Shown one piece after another: positions 1 through 5,610 of a stretch of 10,334 nt of DNA. Positions within the stretch are counted from its first letter, which is position 1. Each line of letters begins with the position of its first letter. The stretch comes from CAZWZG01 sp964638245 (GTDB lineage: Bacteria > Pseudomonadota > Alphaproteobacteria > Rhodobacterales > Rhodobacteraceae). Location: the NCBI GenBank assembly GCA_964638245.1, contig CAZWZG010000111.1, positions 1 to 10,334 on the forward strand, given 5' to 3'. A program made the position numbers and the translations under genes. The notes under the pieces are model-generated. The model did no database searches, was not told where the DNA came from, and worked only from the letters and a program-made list of their open reading frames with translations.

Positions 1-170
1 TCCAGAAGACCGAAGCAGAGATGCTGCGCACGCCGAACTTTGGCCGCAAGTCGCTGAACGAGATCAAAGAAGTGCTTTCGGGCATGGGCCTCCACCTTGG
101 CATGGATGTCGAGGAATGGCCGCCAGAGAACATCGAAGACCTCGCCAAGAAGTTCGAGGATCAATTCTGA
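1..170 (+). CDS. rpoA: DNA-directed RNA polymerase subunit alpha, 3' end (RpoA)
   Basis: This is the C-terminal 55 codons of the RNA polymerase alpha subunit. The reading frame starts at base 3 and ends with TGA at 168-170; the rest lies before the window. The translated piece is the second half of the alpha C-terminal domain, which binds UP elements and activators. It contains TPNFGRKSLNEIK, matching the E. coli helix with DNA-contacting residues N294, G296, K298 and S299, then GMGLHLGMDVEEWPP, a hallmark of the end of the domain. It finishes with an acidic tail ending KKFEDQF. The gene is followed 117 bp later by rplQ, the usual partner at the end of the ribosomal alpha operon. The identification is secure, although only the C-terminus is visible. 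Confidence 0.96.
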   Translation, partial: QKTEAEMLRTPNFGRKSLNEIKEVLSGMGLHLGMDVEEWPPENIEDLAKKFEDQF

Positions 171-178
171 TTTTGGCT

Positions 179-198
179 GGGCGGGGACATCCCCGCCC
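179..198 (+). other. GC-rich hairpin between rpoA and rplQ
   Basis: An 8-bp perfect GC stem (GGGCGGGG at 179-186 with CCCCGCCC at 191-198) closes on the 4-base loop ACAT, starting 8 bases after the rpoA stop. No T-run follows on the plus strand, so it is unlikely to be a full intrinsic terminator. It may be a processing or stability element, or a weak attenuator, between rpoA and rplQ. Confidence 0.5.
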
Positions 199-287
199 GC
201 CGCAAGACCCGGGCAATTCCGCCCCAAGGAGAGCCGCTGACACGCATCGGTGGCCGGACAAAGTATAAAGCACTAGGAGACTGAAAA

Positions 288-707
288 ATGCGCCACGCGA
301 GAGGCTATCGCCGCCTGAACCGCACCCATGAGCACCGTAAGGCGCTCTTTGCCAATATGGCTGGATCGCTCATCGAGCATGAGCAAATCAAAACAACCCT
401 GCCCAAAGCGAAGGAACTTCGCCGCGTGGTGGAAAAGCTCGTCACGCTCGGCAAACGTGGTGATCTGCACGCCCGTCGCCAAGCTGCGTCGCGCCTGAAG
501 CAGGACGCGCATGTCGAAAAACTGTTCGACGTGATCGGTCCGCGCTACGCCGAACGCTCCGGTGGGTATGTCCGCGTTCTCAAAGCCGGTTTCCGCACCG
601 GTGACATGGCCCCGATGGCCATCATCGAGTTCGTGGATCGCGACGTAGACGCCAAAGGCGCCGCTGATCGCGCACGCCTTGAGGCCGAGGACGCCGCAGA
701 AGAGTGA
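288..707 (+). CDS. rplQ: 50S ribosomal protein L17
   Basis: This 139-residue protein is bacterial ribosomal protein L17 (bL17), a large-subunit protein near the peptide exit tunnel. The N-terminus MRHARGYRRLNRTHEHRKAL is almost the family consensus, followed by LFANMAGSLIEHEQIKTT and the LPKAKELRRVVEKLVTL helix. The R-rich stretch around residues 61-70 and the SGGYVRVLKAGFRTGDMAPM segment (about residues 88-107) are also typical. The C-terminus is a charged alphaproteobacterial extension ending in an acidic tail (EAEDAAEE). An AGGAG at 275-279, 8 bases upstream, supports the ATG at 288. The gene closes the rpoA-rplQ operon and is followed at once by a terminator hairpin at 715-740. Length and sequence are ordinary for the family. 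Confidence 0.98.
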   Translation: MRHARGYRRLNRTHEHRKALFANMAGSLIEHEQIKTTLPKAKELRRVVEKLVTLGKRGDLHARRQAASRLKQDAHVEKLFDVIGPRYAERSGGYVRVLKAGFRTGDMAPMAIIEFVDRDVDAKGAADRARLEAEDAAEE

Positions 708-929
708 TCAGGCAAGGCGTCCTGGTCGGGACGCCTGTTTGAGCATCATCTTCAGTTCAAGCGAGTCCAGAACAGCGCGGGCAGGGCAGCCTTTGTTCCG
801 CCCGGCGCTTTGCTTCAAGAACGCGGCAAGAGCGTTCTTCTCCGCCGGGCTCAGCCCGGCGGTTTCGTTTTCAAAAGTCGATTGCGGGATCATGCAGCCA
901 TCCTCCGCAAAGGGTGAGTCGTAAGCCAT
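708..929 (-). CDS. Possible small orphan protein (73 aa), convergent to rplQ and divergent from luxR
   Basis: A minus-strand reading frame starts at ATG 929-927 and stops at 710-708; a GTG at 935-933 would add two residues. The 73-residue product begins MAYDSPFAEDGCMIPQ and has a predicted helical, Ala/Lys-rich centre (LSPAEKNALAAFLKQS) and a basic C-terminus. No signal peptide, membrane segment or recognised domain is visible. For coding: third codon positions are about two-thirds G or C, like the neighbours, and the frame fills nearly the whole gap between rplQ and the luxR promoter region. Against coding: no Shine-Dalgarno sequence precedes either start, and two plus-strand terminator-like hairpins lie inside it. 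A candidate minus promoter (TTGAGT at 963-958, TAAAGT at 941-936, 16-bp spacer) would start transcription almost at the ATG, so a leaderless mRNA is conceivable. Function unknown; the gene itself is doubtful. Confidence 0.4.
   Translation of the reverse strand: MAYDSPFAEDGCMIPQSTFENETAGLSPAEKNALAAFLKQSAGRNKGCPARAVLDSLELKMMLKQASRPGRLA
715..740 (+). terminator. Intrinsic terminator of rplQ
   Basis: AGGCGTCC (715-722) pairs perfectly with GGACGCCT (729-736) over 8 bp, with a 6-base loop and a short GTTT tail. It begins 8 bases after the rplQ stop codon, where the end of the ribosomal operon is expected. The T-run is short, so efficiency is uncertain. Confidence 0.75.
842..872 (+). terminator. 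Strong terminator-like hairpin downstream of rplQ
   Basis: CCGCCGGGC (842-850) pairs perfectly with GCCCGGCGG (854-862): 9 bp, 3-base loop TCA, followed by TTTCGTTTTC. It has the form of a plus-strand intrinsic terminator and could be a second barrier between the rpoA-rplQ operon and luxR. It lies inside the doubtful minus-strand ORF, where it would be read as coding sequence. Confidence 0.55.
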
Positions 930-944
930 GAGCACACTTTAAAG

Positions 945-973
945 TTGACTCGCCCTGACTCAACCTGTCTAAA
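945..973 (+). promoter_or_regulatory. Candidate sigma70-type promoter upstream of luxR
   Basis: TTGACT (945-950, 5 of 6 to consensus) and TCTAAA (968-973, 4 of 6) are separated by 17 bp. The -10 lies inside the lux-box-like dyad at 963-982, so a bound LuxR dimer would be expected to block this promoter. A second possible -10, TATGAC at 1002-1007, has no clear -35 and would suit an activator-dependent start. Inferred from sequence only. Confidence 0.45.
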
Positions 974-982
974 AGGACAAGT
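963..982. promoter_or_regulatory. Putative lux box (LuxR-family operator)
   Basis: ACCTGTCTAAAAGGACAAGT is a 20-bp imperfect dyad: 6 of the 8 outer base pairs match (mismatches at 965/980 and 970/975). Its length and left half-site ACCTGT are those of the Vibrio fischeri lux box (ACCTGT-N8-ACAGGT). It sits upstream of a luxR-luxI pair, which is the expected place. Its centre (972.5) is about 42 bp before a start point that the TATGAC at 1002-1007 would give, the classical activating geometry. It also overlaps the -10 of the alternative promoter at 945-973, so autoactivation and autorepression both remain possible. Confidence 0.6.
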
Positions 983-1141
983 GGCCTCGTGGAGGGTCAC
1001 GTATGACCGCTCAGAATACGTATCTGCAACGATTCTGGGCAAAAGGTCAGCCGAGATAGGGAAGGCAACCGAAAGATGTGGCGTGGAAGTGAGGAAGTCC
1101 TTACAGTTGTCCCTGGCAGCACTGCCGGAACGACCCAGGTC

Positions 1142-1753
1142 ATGATCGAAAACGAACCGCTTCAAGAACTCTTTGAAGAGCTTACTGAGCTTGCAACCGC
1201 CGGTTTCTCCGCTGGTTTGCACATTCGTTTTGCGGCCCCCCTTGTCTATGTGCGGACCTACGATACCGCTTGGACGACACTTTACGACGAGAACGCCTAT
1301 GCGTTGCGCGACCCCCTTGTTTTCTGGGGACTTGGTGGTCGCGGACAGACCCGTTGGAGTCAGATCAAGCTGCCGGATCCTTTCAACATTATCGGTCAGG
1401 CCCGTGAGCACGGGCTGCGCTTTGGGGCTGTTGCGTCGTACGGACCGATTTCTTCTCGATCTATCGTTGGATGTGCACGCGCTGATCGTGAATTCACTGA
1501 TGCTGAAATCGAGCGAATCGCCGAACTGACTGAGGCCCTGCACCTCACCGCGGAACCCCCGACCGACCTGACACAAGCGCAAGTAGAAGCGCTTCGTCTA
1601 CTCGCCGACGGGGACAGACATACGGCTGCCGCGGCAAAGCTCGGTATCTCGGAAAGTGCGTTCAAGGCTCGTTTGCAGTCTGCGCGTGTTCGCCTTGAGG
1701 CGCGCACGACAGCGCAAGCTCTCAAGAAAGCAAGGGAATATCGGTTGCTTTGA
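1142..1753 (+). CDS. luxR: LuxR-family autoinducer-binding transcriptional regulator
   Basis: This is a quorum-sensing transcription factor with an N-terminal acyl-homoserine-lactone-binding domain (about residues 10-135) and a C-terminal LuxR-type helix-turn-helix (about 143-203). Counting from ATG 1142 (203 residues), the pocket residues invariant in TraR/LuxR are all present with TraR spacing: W44, Y48, D57, P58 and W72 (TraR W57, Y61, D70, P71, W85). In the HTH, L151 and G157 match TraR L182 and G188, but the usual Glu (TraR E178) is Gln147. The start is uncertain. ATG 1142 fits what I recall of homologues but has only a weak SD (GGAA at 1127-1130). An in-frame ATG at 1076 has a better one (AGGGAAGG, 1058-1065) and would add 22 poorly family-like residues. 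luxI follows 60 bp downstream, probably on the same transcript. It should sense the cognate AHL in the cytoplasm and bind a lux-box such as 963-982. Confidence 0.92.
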   Translation: MIENEPLQELFEELTELATAGFSAGLHIRFAAPLVYVRTYDTAWTTLYDENAYALRDPLVFWGLGGRGQTRWSQIKLPDPFNIIGQAREHGLRFGAVASYGPISSRSIVGCARADREFTDAEIERIAELTEALHLTAEPPTDLTQAQVEALRLLADGDRHTAAAAKLGISESAFKARLQSARVRLEARTTAQALKKAREYRLL

Positions 1754-1777
1754 CGCAGTGCCGAGTCTGCCTCCGCC

Positions 1778-1796
1778 GGTTGGATTTAACCCAACC
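1778..1796 (+). repeat. 19-bp dyad between luxR and luxI
   Basis: GGTTGG (1778-1783) pairs with CCAACC (1791-1796). Two further inner pairs also match, giving 8 of 9 possible pairs around a central T. It lies 25 bases after the luxR stop and 8 bases before the luxI Shine-Dalgarno sequence. No T-run follows, so it is not a terminator. It could be an mRNA hairpin affecting luxI translation or a protein-binding site. Confidence 0.45.
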
Positions 1797-1813
1797 TTGC
1801 AATGGAGGCTTAC

Positions 1814-2401
1814 ATGCAAGTTACTACTCTCTCGTTCCAGAACATGCACCGTCACGGCGACCTTTTCGCCAACATCCTGCGGGCACGCCACAAGACGTTC
1901 ATCGAGGGCAATAACTGGGATCTTCCAAGTGCCGATGGCATGGAATTTGACCAGTACGATACGCCCCAGAGCCGCTGGGTGGCTGTGCACGAGTTCGGTC
2001 AGGTGCTGGCCGGCGTCCGGCTGACGCCCACGACAGCAAAGTGCGGGATCTATTCCTACATGATCCGCGACGCGCAGCTTGGCTTGCTTGATTCGATCCC
2101 ATCCAACTTGCTGGATCATGAAGCGCCGGTCGCACCGCATATCTGGGAATCGAGCCGCGTTTTCGTGTCCGACAGCGTGCCTGCCAAGATGCGCCTGCGG
2201 GTGCAGATCGAGCTGATCCAGGAAATGGTGCGGTCCGCGCGCGAGCTTGGGGCAACATCGGTTCTGGGTCTGATCCCGGCGGCCAGCCCACGTCTGGCCC
2301 GTCGCACGGGCATCGATTGCGTTCCTGCGGGTCCGGTCATGGATTTTGACGGCGCACGCTCGGTGTGCGTGAATATCTCGCTCGCAAGCAAGCTGCACTA
2401 A
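1814..2401 (+). CDS. luxI: LuxI-family acyl-homoserine-lactone synthase
   Basis: This enzyme makes N-acyl-homoserine lactone signals from S-adenosylmethionine and an acyl-ACP (or, in some relatives, acyl-CoA) in the cytoplasm. Of the 195 residues, the invariant LuxI catalytic set is visible: R25, F29, W35, D46, D49, R69, E112 and R115, in motifs RARHKTFIEGNNW, EFDQYD, GVRL and WESSR. The start at 1814 is supported by GGAGG at 1804-1808 with 5-base spacing; the in-frame ATG at 1802 overlaps that site and is unlikely. The length is slightly below the roughly 200-215 common in the family. The position directly after luxR suggests a cognate pair. The signal's acyl-chain length cannot be read from the sequence. 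A strong hairpin at 2420-2445 follows the stop. Confidence 0.94.
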   Translation: MQVTTLSFQNMHRHGDLFANILRARHKTFIEGNNWDLPSADGMEFDQYDTPQSRWVAVHEFGQVLAGVRLTPTTAKCGIYSYMIRDAQLGLLDSIPSNLLDHEAPVAPHIWESSRVFVSDSVPAKMRLRVQIELIQEMVRSARELGATSVLGLIPAASPRLARRTGIDCVPAGPVMDFDGARSVCVNISLASKLH

Positions 2402-2419
2402 GCCGGGACCAAGGTTGGG

Positions 2420-2445
2420 GACCAGAGCGCACAGCCGCTCTGGTC
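2420..2445 (+). terminator. Hairpin terminator candidate after luxI
   Basis: GACCAGAGCG (2420-2429) pairs perfectly with CGCTCTGGTC (2436-2445): 10 bp with a 6-base loop, 19 bases after the luxI stop. The following bases are GACCGCCCTTT, so the T-run is poor and delayed. It probably marks the end of luxRI transcription and separates it from rarA. Confidence 0.55.
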
Positions 2446-2491
2446 GACCGCCCTTTCCACGGCTGGCTGCGGGGCGTAGGGTCTCGCGGAT

Positions 2492-3793
2492 ATGGCGGAT
2501 TTGTTTGAAACGACCGAGGCGGCGGAGGCTCCGAACCGCCCGCTCGCCGACCGGCTACGCCCGGCGGCGCTGGGAGAGGTCGTGGGTCAAGAGGCGCTGC
2601 TTGGTCCGGATGGACCATTGGGGACGATGGTGGCCTCGGGGCAGTTGTCGAGCCTGATCCTTTGGGGGCCGCCCGGGGTTGGCAAGACGACGATTGCTCG
2701 GCTGCTGGCGGATGTTTCGGATCTGCATTTCGTGCAGATCAGCGCGATTTTCACAGGCGTTGCTGACCTGAAGAAAGTCTTCGAGACGGCCAAGCTGCAC
2801 CGGCGCGCGGGCAAAGGAACGCTCTTGTTCGTTGACGAGATCCACCGTTTCAACAAAGCACAACAGGACGGCTTTTTACCCCATATGGAGGACGGTACGA
2901 TCCTTCTGGTCGGGGCCACGACCGAAAACCCATCCTTTGAACTGAACGCCGCGCTCCTGAGCCGTGCACAGGTGCTGACGCTCGAGAGGTTGTCCGAAGC
3001 GGCATTGGCGGCGCTGATCGCGCGGGCCGAAGAGGACGCCGGACCTTTGCCGCTGGAAGACGACGCGCGGGCCGCCTTGATCGAGATGGCGGATGGGGAC
3101 GGGCGCGCGCTCCTGAATTTGATCGAGTCCGTGGTGTCCTGGGGCGCCAAGGGGCCTATCGGGCGCGACGCCCTTTCCGCTCGGCTCAGCCGTCGTGCGT
3201 CGCAATACGACAAGTCGGGCGATGCCCATTACAACCTGATTTCGGCGTTGCACAAATCGGTGCGCGGCTCGGACCCCGATGCGGCGCTCTACTGGTTTGC
3301 GCGCATGCTCACCGGGGGTGAGGACCCCCGCTATCTGGCACGTCGCATCACGCGCATGGCGGTCGAGGATATCGGATTGGCCGACCCGGCGGCACAGCGG
3401 CAATGCCTTGATGCTTGGGCCACGTACGAACGCCTTGGCTCGCCCGAAGGCGAGTTGGCGCTGGCGCAGGCGGTCGTCTATCTCGCACTCGCGCCGAAAT
3501 CGAATGCGGCCTATGTCGCTTACAAGGGCGCGATGAACGCGGCCAAGACGTCCGGATCGGCGCCGCCGCCCAAGCACATTCTGAACGCTGCCACGAGCCT
3601 GATGAAAGATCACGGGTACGGCGCGGGCTATGATTATGATCACGACGCCGAAGACGGGTTCTCCGGACAGAACTATTTCCCGGAAGGGATGGAGCGTCCG
3701 GCGTTTTATGGCCCTGTGGAGCGCGGGTTCGAACGTGATCTGAAAAAGCGTCTGGACTACTTTGCGCGCTTGCGTGCCGAGCGCAGCGGTTGA
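2492..3793 (+). CDS. rarA: Replication-associated recombination protein A (RarA/MgsA, AAA+ ATPase)
   Basis: This 433-residue protein is RarA (MgsA in E. coli, WHIP/Mgs1 in eukaryotes), a clamp-loader-like AAA+ ATPase acting at stalled replication forks with SSB. The N-terminus MADLFE...PLADRLRP and VVGQEALLGPDGPL are family features. Walker A is GPPGVGKTT at residues 59-67, Walker B LLFVDEIHRF around D115/E116, sensor 1 GATTENPSF at 141-149, and the Arg finger SR at 157-158. The C-terminal half carries family motifs such as YWFARMLTGGEDPRYLARR, EDIGLADP and KSNAAYVAYKGA, the last part forming the tetramerisation domain. The start has a weak upstream TAGGG (2477-2481), but the N-terminus fits homologues. 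It is the first gene of the run continuing into crcB 32 bp later. Confidence 0.96.
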   Translation: MADLFETTEAAEAPNRPLADRLRPAALGEVVGQEALLGPDGPLGTMVASGQLSSLILWGPPGVGKTTIARLLADVSDLHFVQISAIFTGVADLKKVFETAKLHRRAGKGTLLFVDEIHRFNKAQQDGFLPHMEDGTILLVGATTENPSFELNAALLSRAQVLTLERLSEAALAALIARAEEDAGPLPLEDDARAALIEMADGDGRALLNLIESVVSWGAKGPIGRDALSARLSRRASQYDKSGDAHYNLISALHKSVRGSDPDAALYWFARMLTGGEDPRYLARRITRMAVEDIGLADPAAQRQCLDAWATYERLGSPEGELALAQAVVYLALAPKSNAAYVAYKGAMNAAKTSGSAPPPKHILNAATSLMKDHGYGAGYDYDHDAEDGFSGQNYFPEGMERPAFYGPVERGFERDLKKRLDYFARLRAERSG

Positions 3794-3825
3794 CAATCTC
3801 GCGCCCTCGCGACAGGACCGCCCCC

Positions 3826-4200
3826 ATGTTTACAGCCTTGCAAGTGGCCCTCGGCGGCGCGATCGGAGCGACCCTGCGTTGGGGTTTGGGCGTCTGGCTT
3901 TTTCGCGTGACGGGCCCGGGCTTTCCGGTGGCCGTGATGACGGCCAACGTGATCGGCTCGTTCCTTATGGGGCTGTTCGTGGTCTTTGCCGCCAAGAAGG
4001 GGCTGACCCATCTTTCGCCTCTCATCATGACGGGGCTTCTGGGCGGGTTCACGACATTCTCGGCCTTCTCGCTTGAAACCGTCACGCTGTGGGAGCGGGG
4101 TGCGATGGGGCAGGCGGCAGCCTATGTGGCCCTGTCGGTTGGCCTTTCGATTGGCGGCTTGATCCTGGGTCTGATTGTGGCACGCGGGGTTTGGGCATGA
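3826..4200 (+). CDS. crcB: Fluoride ion channel CrcB/Fluc
   Basis: CrcB (Fluc) forms dual-topology dimeric fluoride channels in the inner membrane that export toxic F-. The 124-residue protein has four hydrophobic segments, about residues 3-26, 33-55, 64-83 and 96-121. Family motifs are in order: GGAIGATLRW (10-19), the pore Asn in TANVIGSFLMG (N41), and GGFTTFSAFSLE (73-84), with the two 'Phe-box' phenylalanines F78 and F81 and the TTFS segment near the structural Na+ site. AGGA at 3814-3817, 8 bases before ATG 3826, sets the start; a TTG at 3790 would overlap rarA and add an unsupported hydrophilic leader. The stop overlaps the start of the next gene (ATGA). No fluoride riboswitch is seen upstream, since the gene lies inside an operon. 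Confidence 0.95.
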   Translation: MFTALQVALGGAIGATLRWGLGVWLFRVTGPGFPVAVMTANVIGSFLMGLFVVFAAKKGLTHLSPLIMTGLLGGFTTFSAFSLETVTLWERGAMGQAAAYVALSVGLSIGGLILGLIVARGVWA

Positions 4201-4954
4201 GCGGTGTTCAGATGGTTGAAGTGGCCGATGGCGAGGGTGATCAGCGGCTTGATCGATGGCTCAAGCGGCGGTTTCCCGAGGTGACCCAAGGGCGCATCGA
4301 AAAGGCCTGCCGCAAGGGCGAAATCCGGGTCGATGGCGGGCGCGTCAAGCCAGCCACGCGCGTGCAAGACGGGCAATCAGTGCGGGTGCCCCCGTTCGGG
4401 GATGCCATACGCAAGGCAGACGCAAAGCCGACGCAAAACAGACCGCAGATTTCCGACGCAAACGCGGCGATGATCCGTGCAGCTGTCCTTTGGAAAGACG
4501 ACCACATCATCGCGCTGAACAAGCCCGCCGGACTGCCGAGCCAAGGTGGATCGAAACAAACGCTTCACGTCGATGGCTTGAGCGCGGCGCTGCGGTTCGG
4601 GGCTGATGAGGACCCGCGCCTGGTGCATCGTTTGGACAAGGACACGTCGGGTATTCTGCTATTGGCGCGCAGCCGCAAAGTGGCCAAGGGGCTGGGTGAG
4701 GCGTTTCAGTCCCGCANNNNNNNNNNNNNNNNNNNNNNNNNNNNNNNNNNNNNNNNNNNNNNNNNNNNNNNNNNNNNNNNNNNNNNNNNNNNNNNNNNNN
4801 NNNNNNNNNNNNNNNNTTCGAGCATCCCGTCACAGGGCGCCAGATCACGCTCAAGGCACCGCTTCCCGAGCATATGGTGGCGACATGGGACCTGCTGGGG
4901 TGGGACGTCAGCGAGGCGCCCGACGACCCGTTTGATCCGGATGAGCTTGCATGA
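4197..4954 (+). CDS. rluC: RluC/RluD-type 23S rRNA pseudouridine synthase, interrupted by an assembly gap
   Basis: The gene converts specific uridines in 23S rRNA to pseudouridine. The visible N-terminal 173 residues hold an S4 RNA-binding domain (about 10-70: DQRLDRWLKRRFPEVTQGRI, KGEIRVDGGRVKPATRV) and the start of the RluA-family catalytic domain. That includes LNKPAGLPSQGG and the catalytic motif HRLDKDTSG with nucleophile D147 (E. coli RluC D144). After 100 Ns, 45 C-terminal residues resume (FEHPVTGRQITLKAPLP, ending DPDELA) in a different frame relative to the Ns. The missing middle, probably about 100 residues by comparison with E. coli RluC (319 aa), is not in the window. The start ATG overlaps the crcB stop and the stop overlaps the next start. 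RluC is favoured over RluD by the S4 domain and context, but specificity is not proven. Confidence 0.9.
4717..4816. other. Assembly gap (100 N) inside the pseudouridine synthase gene
   Basis: There are exactly 100 unknown bases, a conventional placeholder length. The upstream part of the gene ends one base into a codon, and the downstream part starts on a codon boundary. An intact gene therefore needs a true gap length of 2 modulo 3, so 100 cannot be right if the gene is whole. Confidence 0.98.
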
Positions 4955-5610
4955 AGCTTATCATTTTCGACATGGACGGAACCCTGATCGACAGTCAGGC
5001 CAACATCGTGGGCGGGATGGCGGATGCCTATGCAGCCGTAGGCCTGCCCCCACCGAGCCGGGAAAAAGTGCTGTCGATTGTCGGCCTGTCGTTGCCCGAA
5101 GCGTTCTTTCGGTTGGAGCCCCAGATCGATGAGAGCGACCGCGCCCGCATGGTCGAGGCCTATAAGGCGGGGTTTTCCCAGCGCCGGGGCGGGCCGATCA
5201 TGCCGCTCTATCCCGGTGCGGCAGACCTTTTGGCAAAGCTTTCCGCTTTGCCGGACCGCGTTTTGGCGATCGCCACGGGCAAGTCGCGTCGCGGTCTCGA
5301 TCACGAATTGGCCGCGCACGGCCTGACCTCGCTTTTCAAGAGCACGCAGGTGGCCGACGATCATCCTTCCAAGCCGCACCCGTCCATGATCGAGCGTATC
5401 CTGCTGGAAACCGCAGAAGCGCCTGAAAACGCTGTGATGATCGGCGACACGACCTATGACATCGATATGGGCCGGGCGGCGGGTGTGCGCACGATTGGTG
5501 TGCGTTGGGGCTATCACTCGGACGAGGCGTTAAGGGCTGCGCGCGCGGATCATATAGTTGAAAGCTACGACGCTTTGGGTGACCTTCTTTTGGGGCACAG
5601 CGTGAGATGA
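4951..5610 (+). CDS. HAD-superfamily phosphatase (phosphoglycolate phosphatase-like, HAD-IA)
   Basis: This 219-residue HAD hydrolase uses an aspartyl-phosphate intermediate. Motif I is FDMDGTLIDS (nucleophile D7, acid/base D9), motif II IATGK with T109, motif III K141 in SKPHP, and motif IV GDTTYDIDM with D166 and D170 for Mg2+. Residues about 16-80 form a helical C1-type cap, typical of subfamily IA enzymes such as Gph. The substrate cannot be told; many Rhodobacterales relatives carry only a generic HAD name. ATGA overlaps join it to the pseudouridine synthase upstream and ATP12 downstream, so it is translationally coupled in the rarA-atp12 run. Confidence 0.92.
   Translation: MKLIIFDMDGTLIDSQANIVGGMADAYAAVGLPPPSREKVLSIVGLSLPEAFFRLEPQIDESDRARMVEAYKAGFSQRRGGPIMPLYPGAADLLAKLSALPDRVLAIATGKSRRGLDHELAAHGLTSLFKSTQVADDHPSKPHPSMIERILLETAEAPENAVMIGDTTYDIDMGRAAGVRTIGVRWGYHSDEALRAARADHIVESYDALGDLLLGHSVR

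Noticed and set aside
945..1145. Short plus-strand frame (66 aa, TTG start) in the luxR upstream region
   Set aside because: Its start codon is the -35-like TTGACT, there is no ribosome-binding site, the product is nondescript and the region carries several regulatory dyads.
890..1582. Long minus-strand open frame (230 aa) opposite luxR
   Set aside because: It lies antisense to a clear LuxR homologue with intact motifs; its composition is low-complexity Ser/Arg and no family is recognisable.
1802..1813. ATG at 1802 as luxI start
   Set aside because: It is immediately 5' of and overlaps the GGAGG that serves ATG 1814; no ribosome-binding site precedes it.
1598..2398. Minus-strand open frame (266 aa) opposite luxR/luxI
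   Set aside because: His/Arg-rich antisense shadow of luxI; the plus strand carries all LuxI catalytic residues.
2876..3796. Minus-strand open frame (306 aa) opposite rarA
   Set aside because: Arg-rich shadow of a complete RarA with intact AAA+ motifs, common in GC-rich genomes.
3790..3825. TTG start at 3790 for crcB
   Set aside because: Adds a hydrophilic leader overlapping rarA; ATG 3826 has a good Shine-Dalgarno sequence and gives the usual family N-terminus.
4197..4954. Pseudogene or frameshift in the pseudouridine synthase
   Set aside because: The apparent frame change coincides exactly with an N gap of placeholder length, so it is explained by the assembly.
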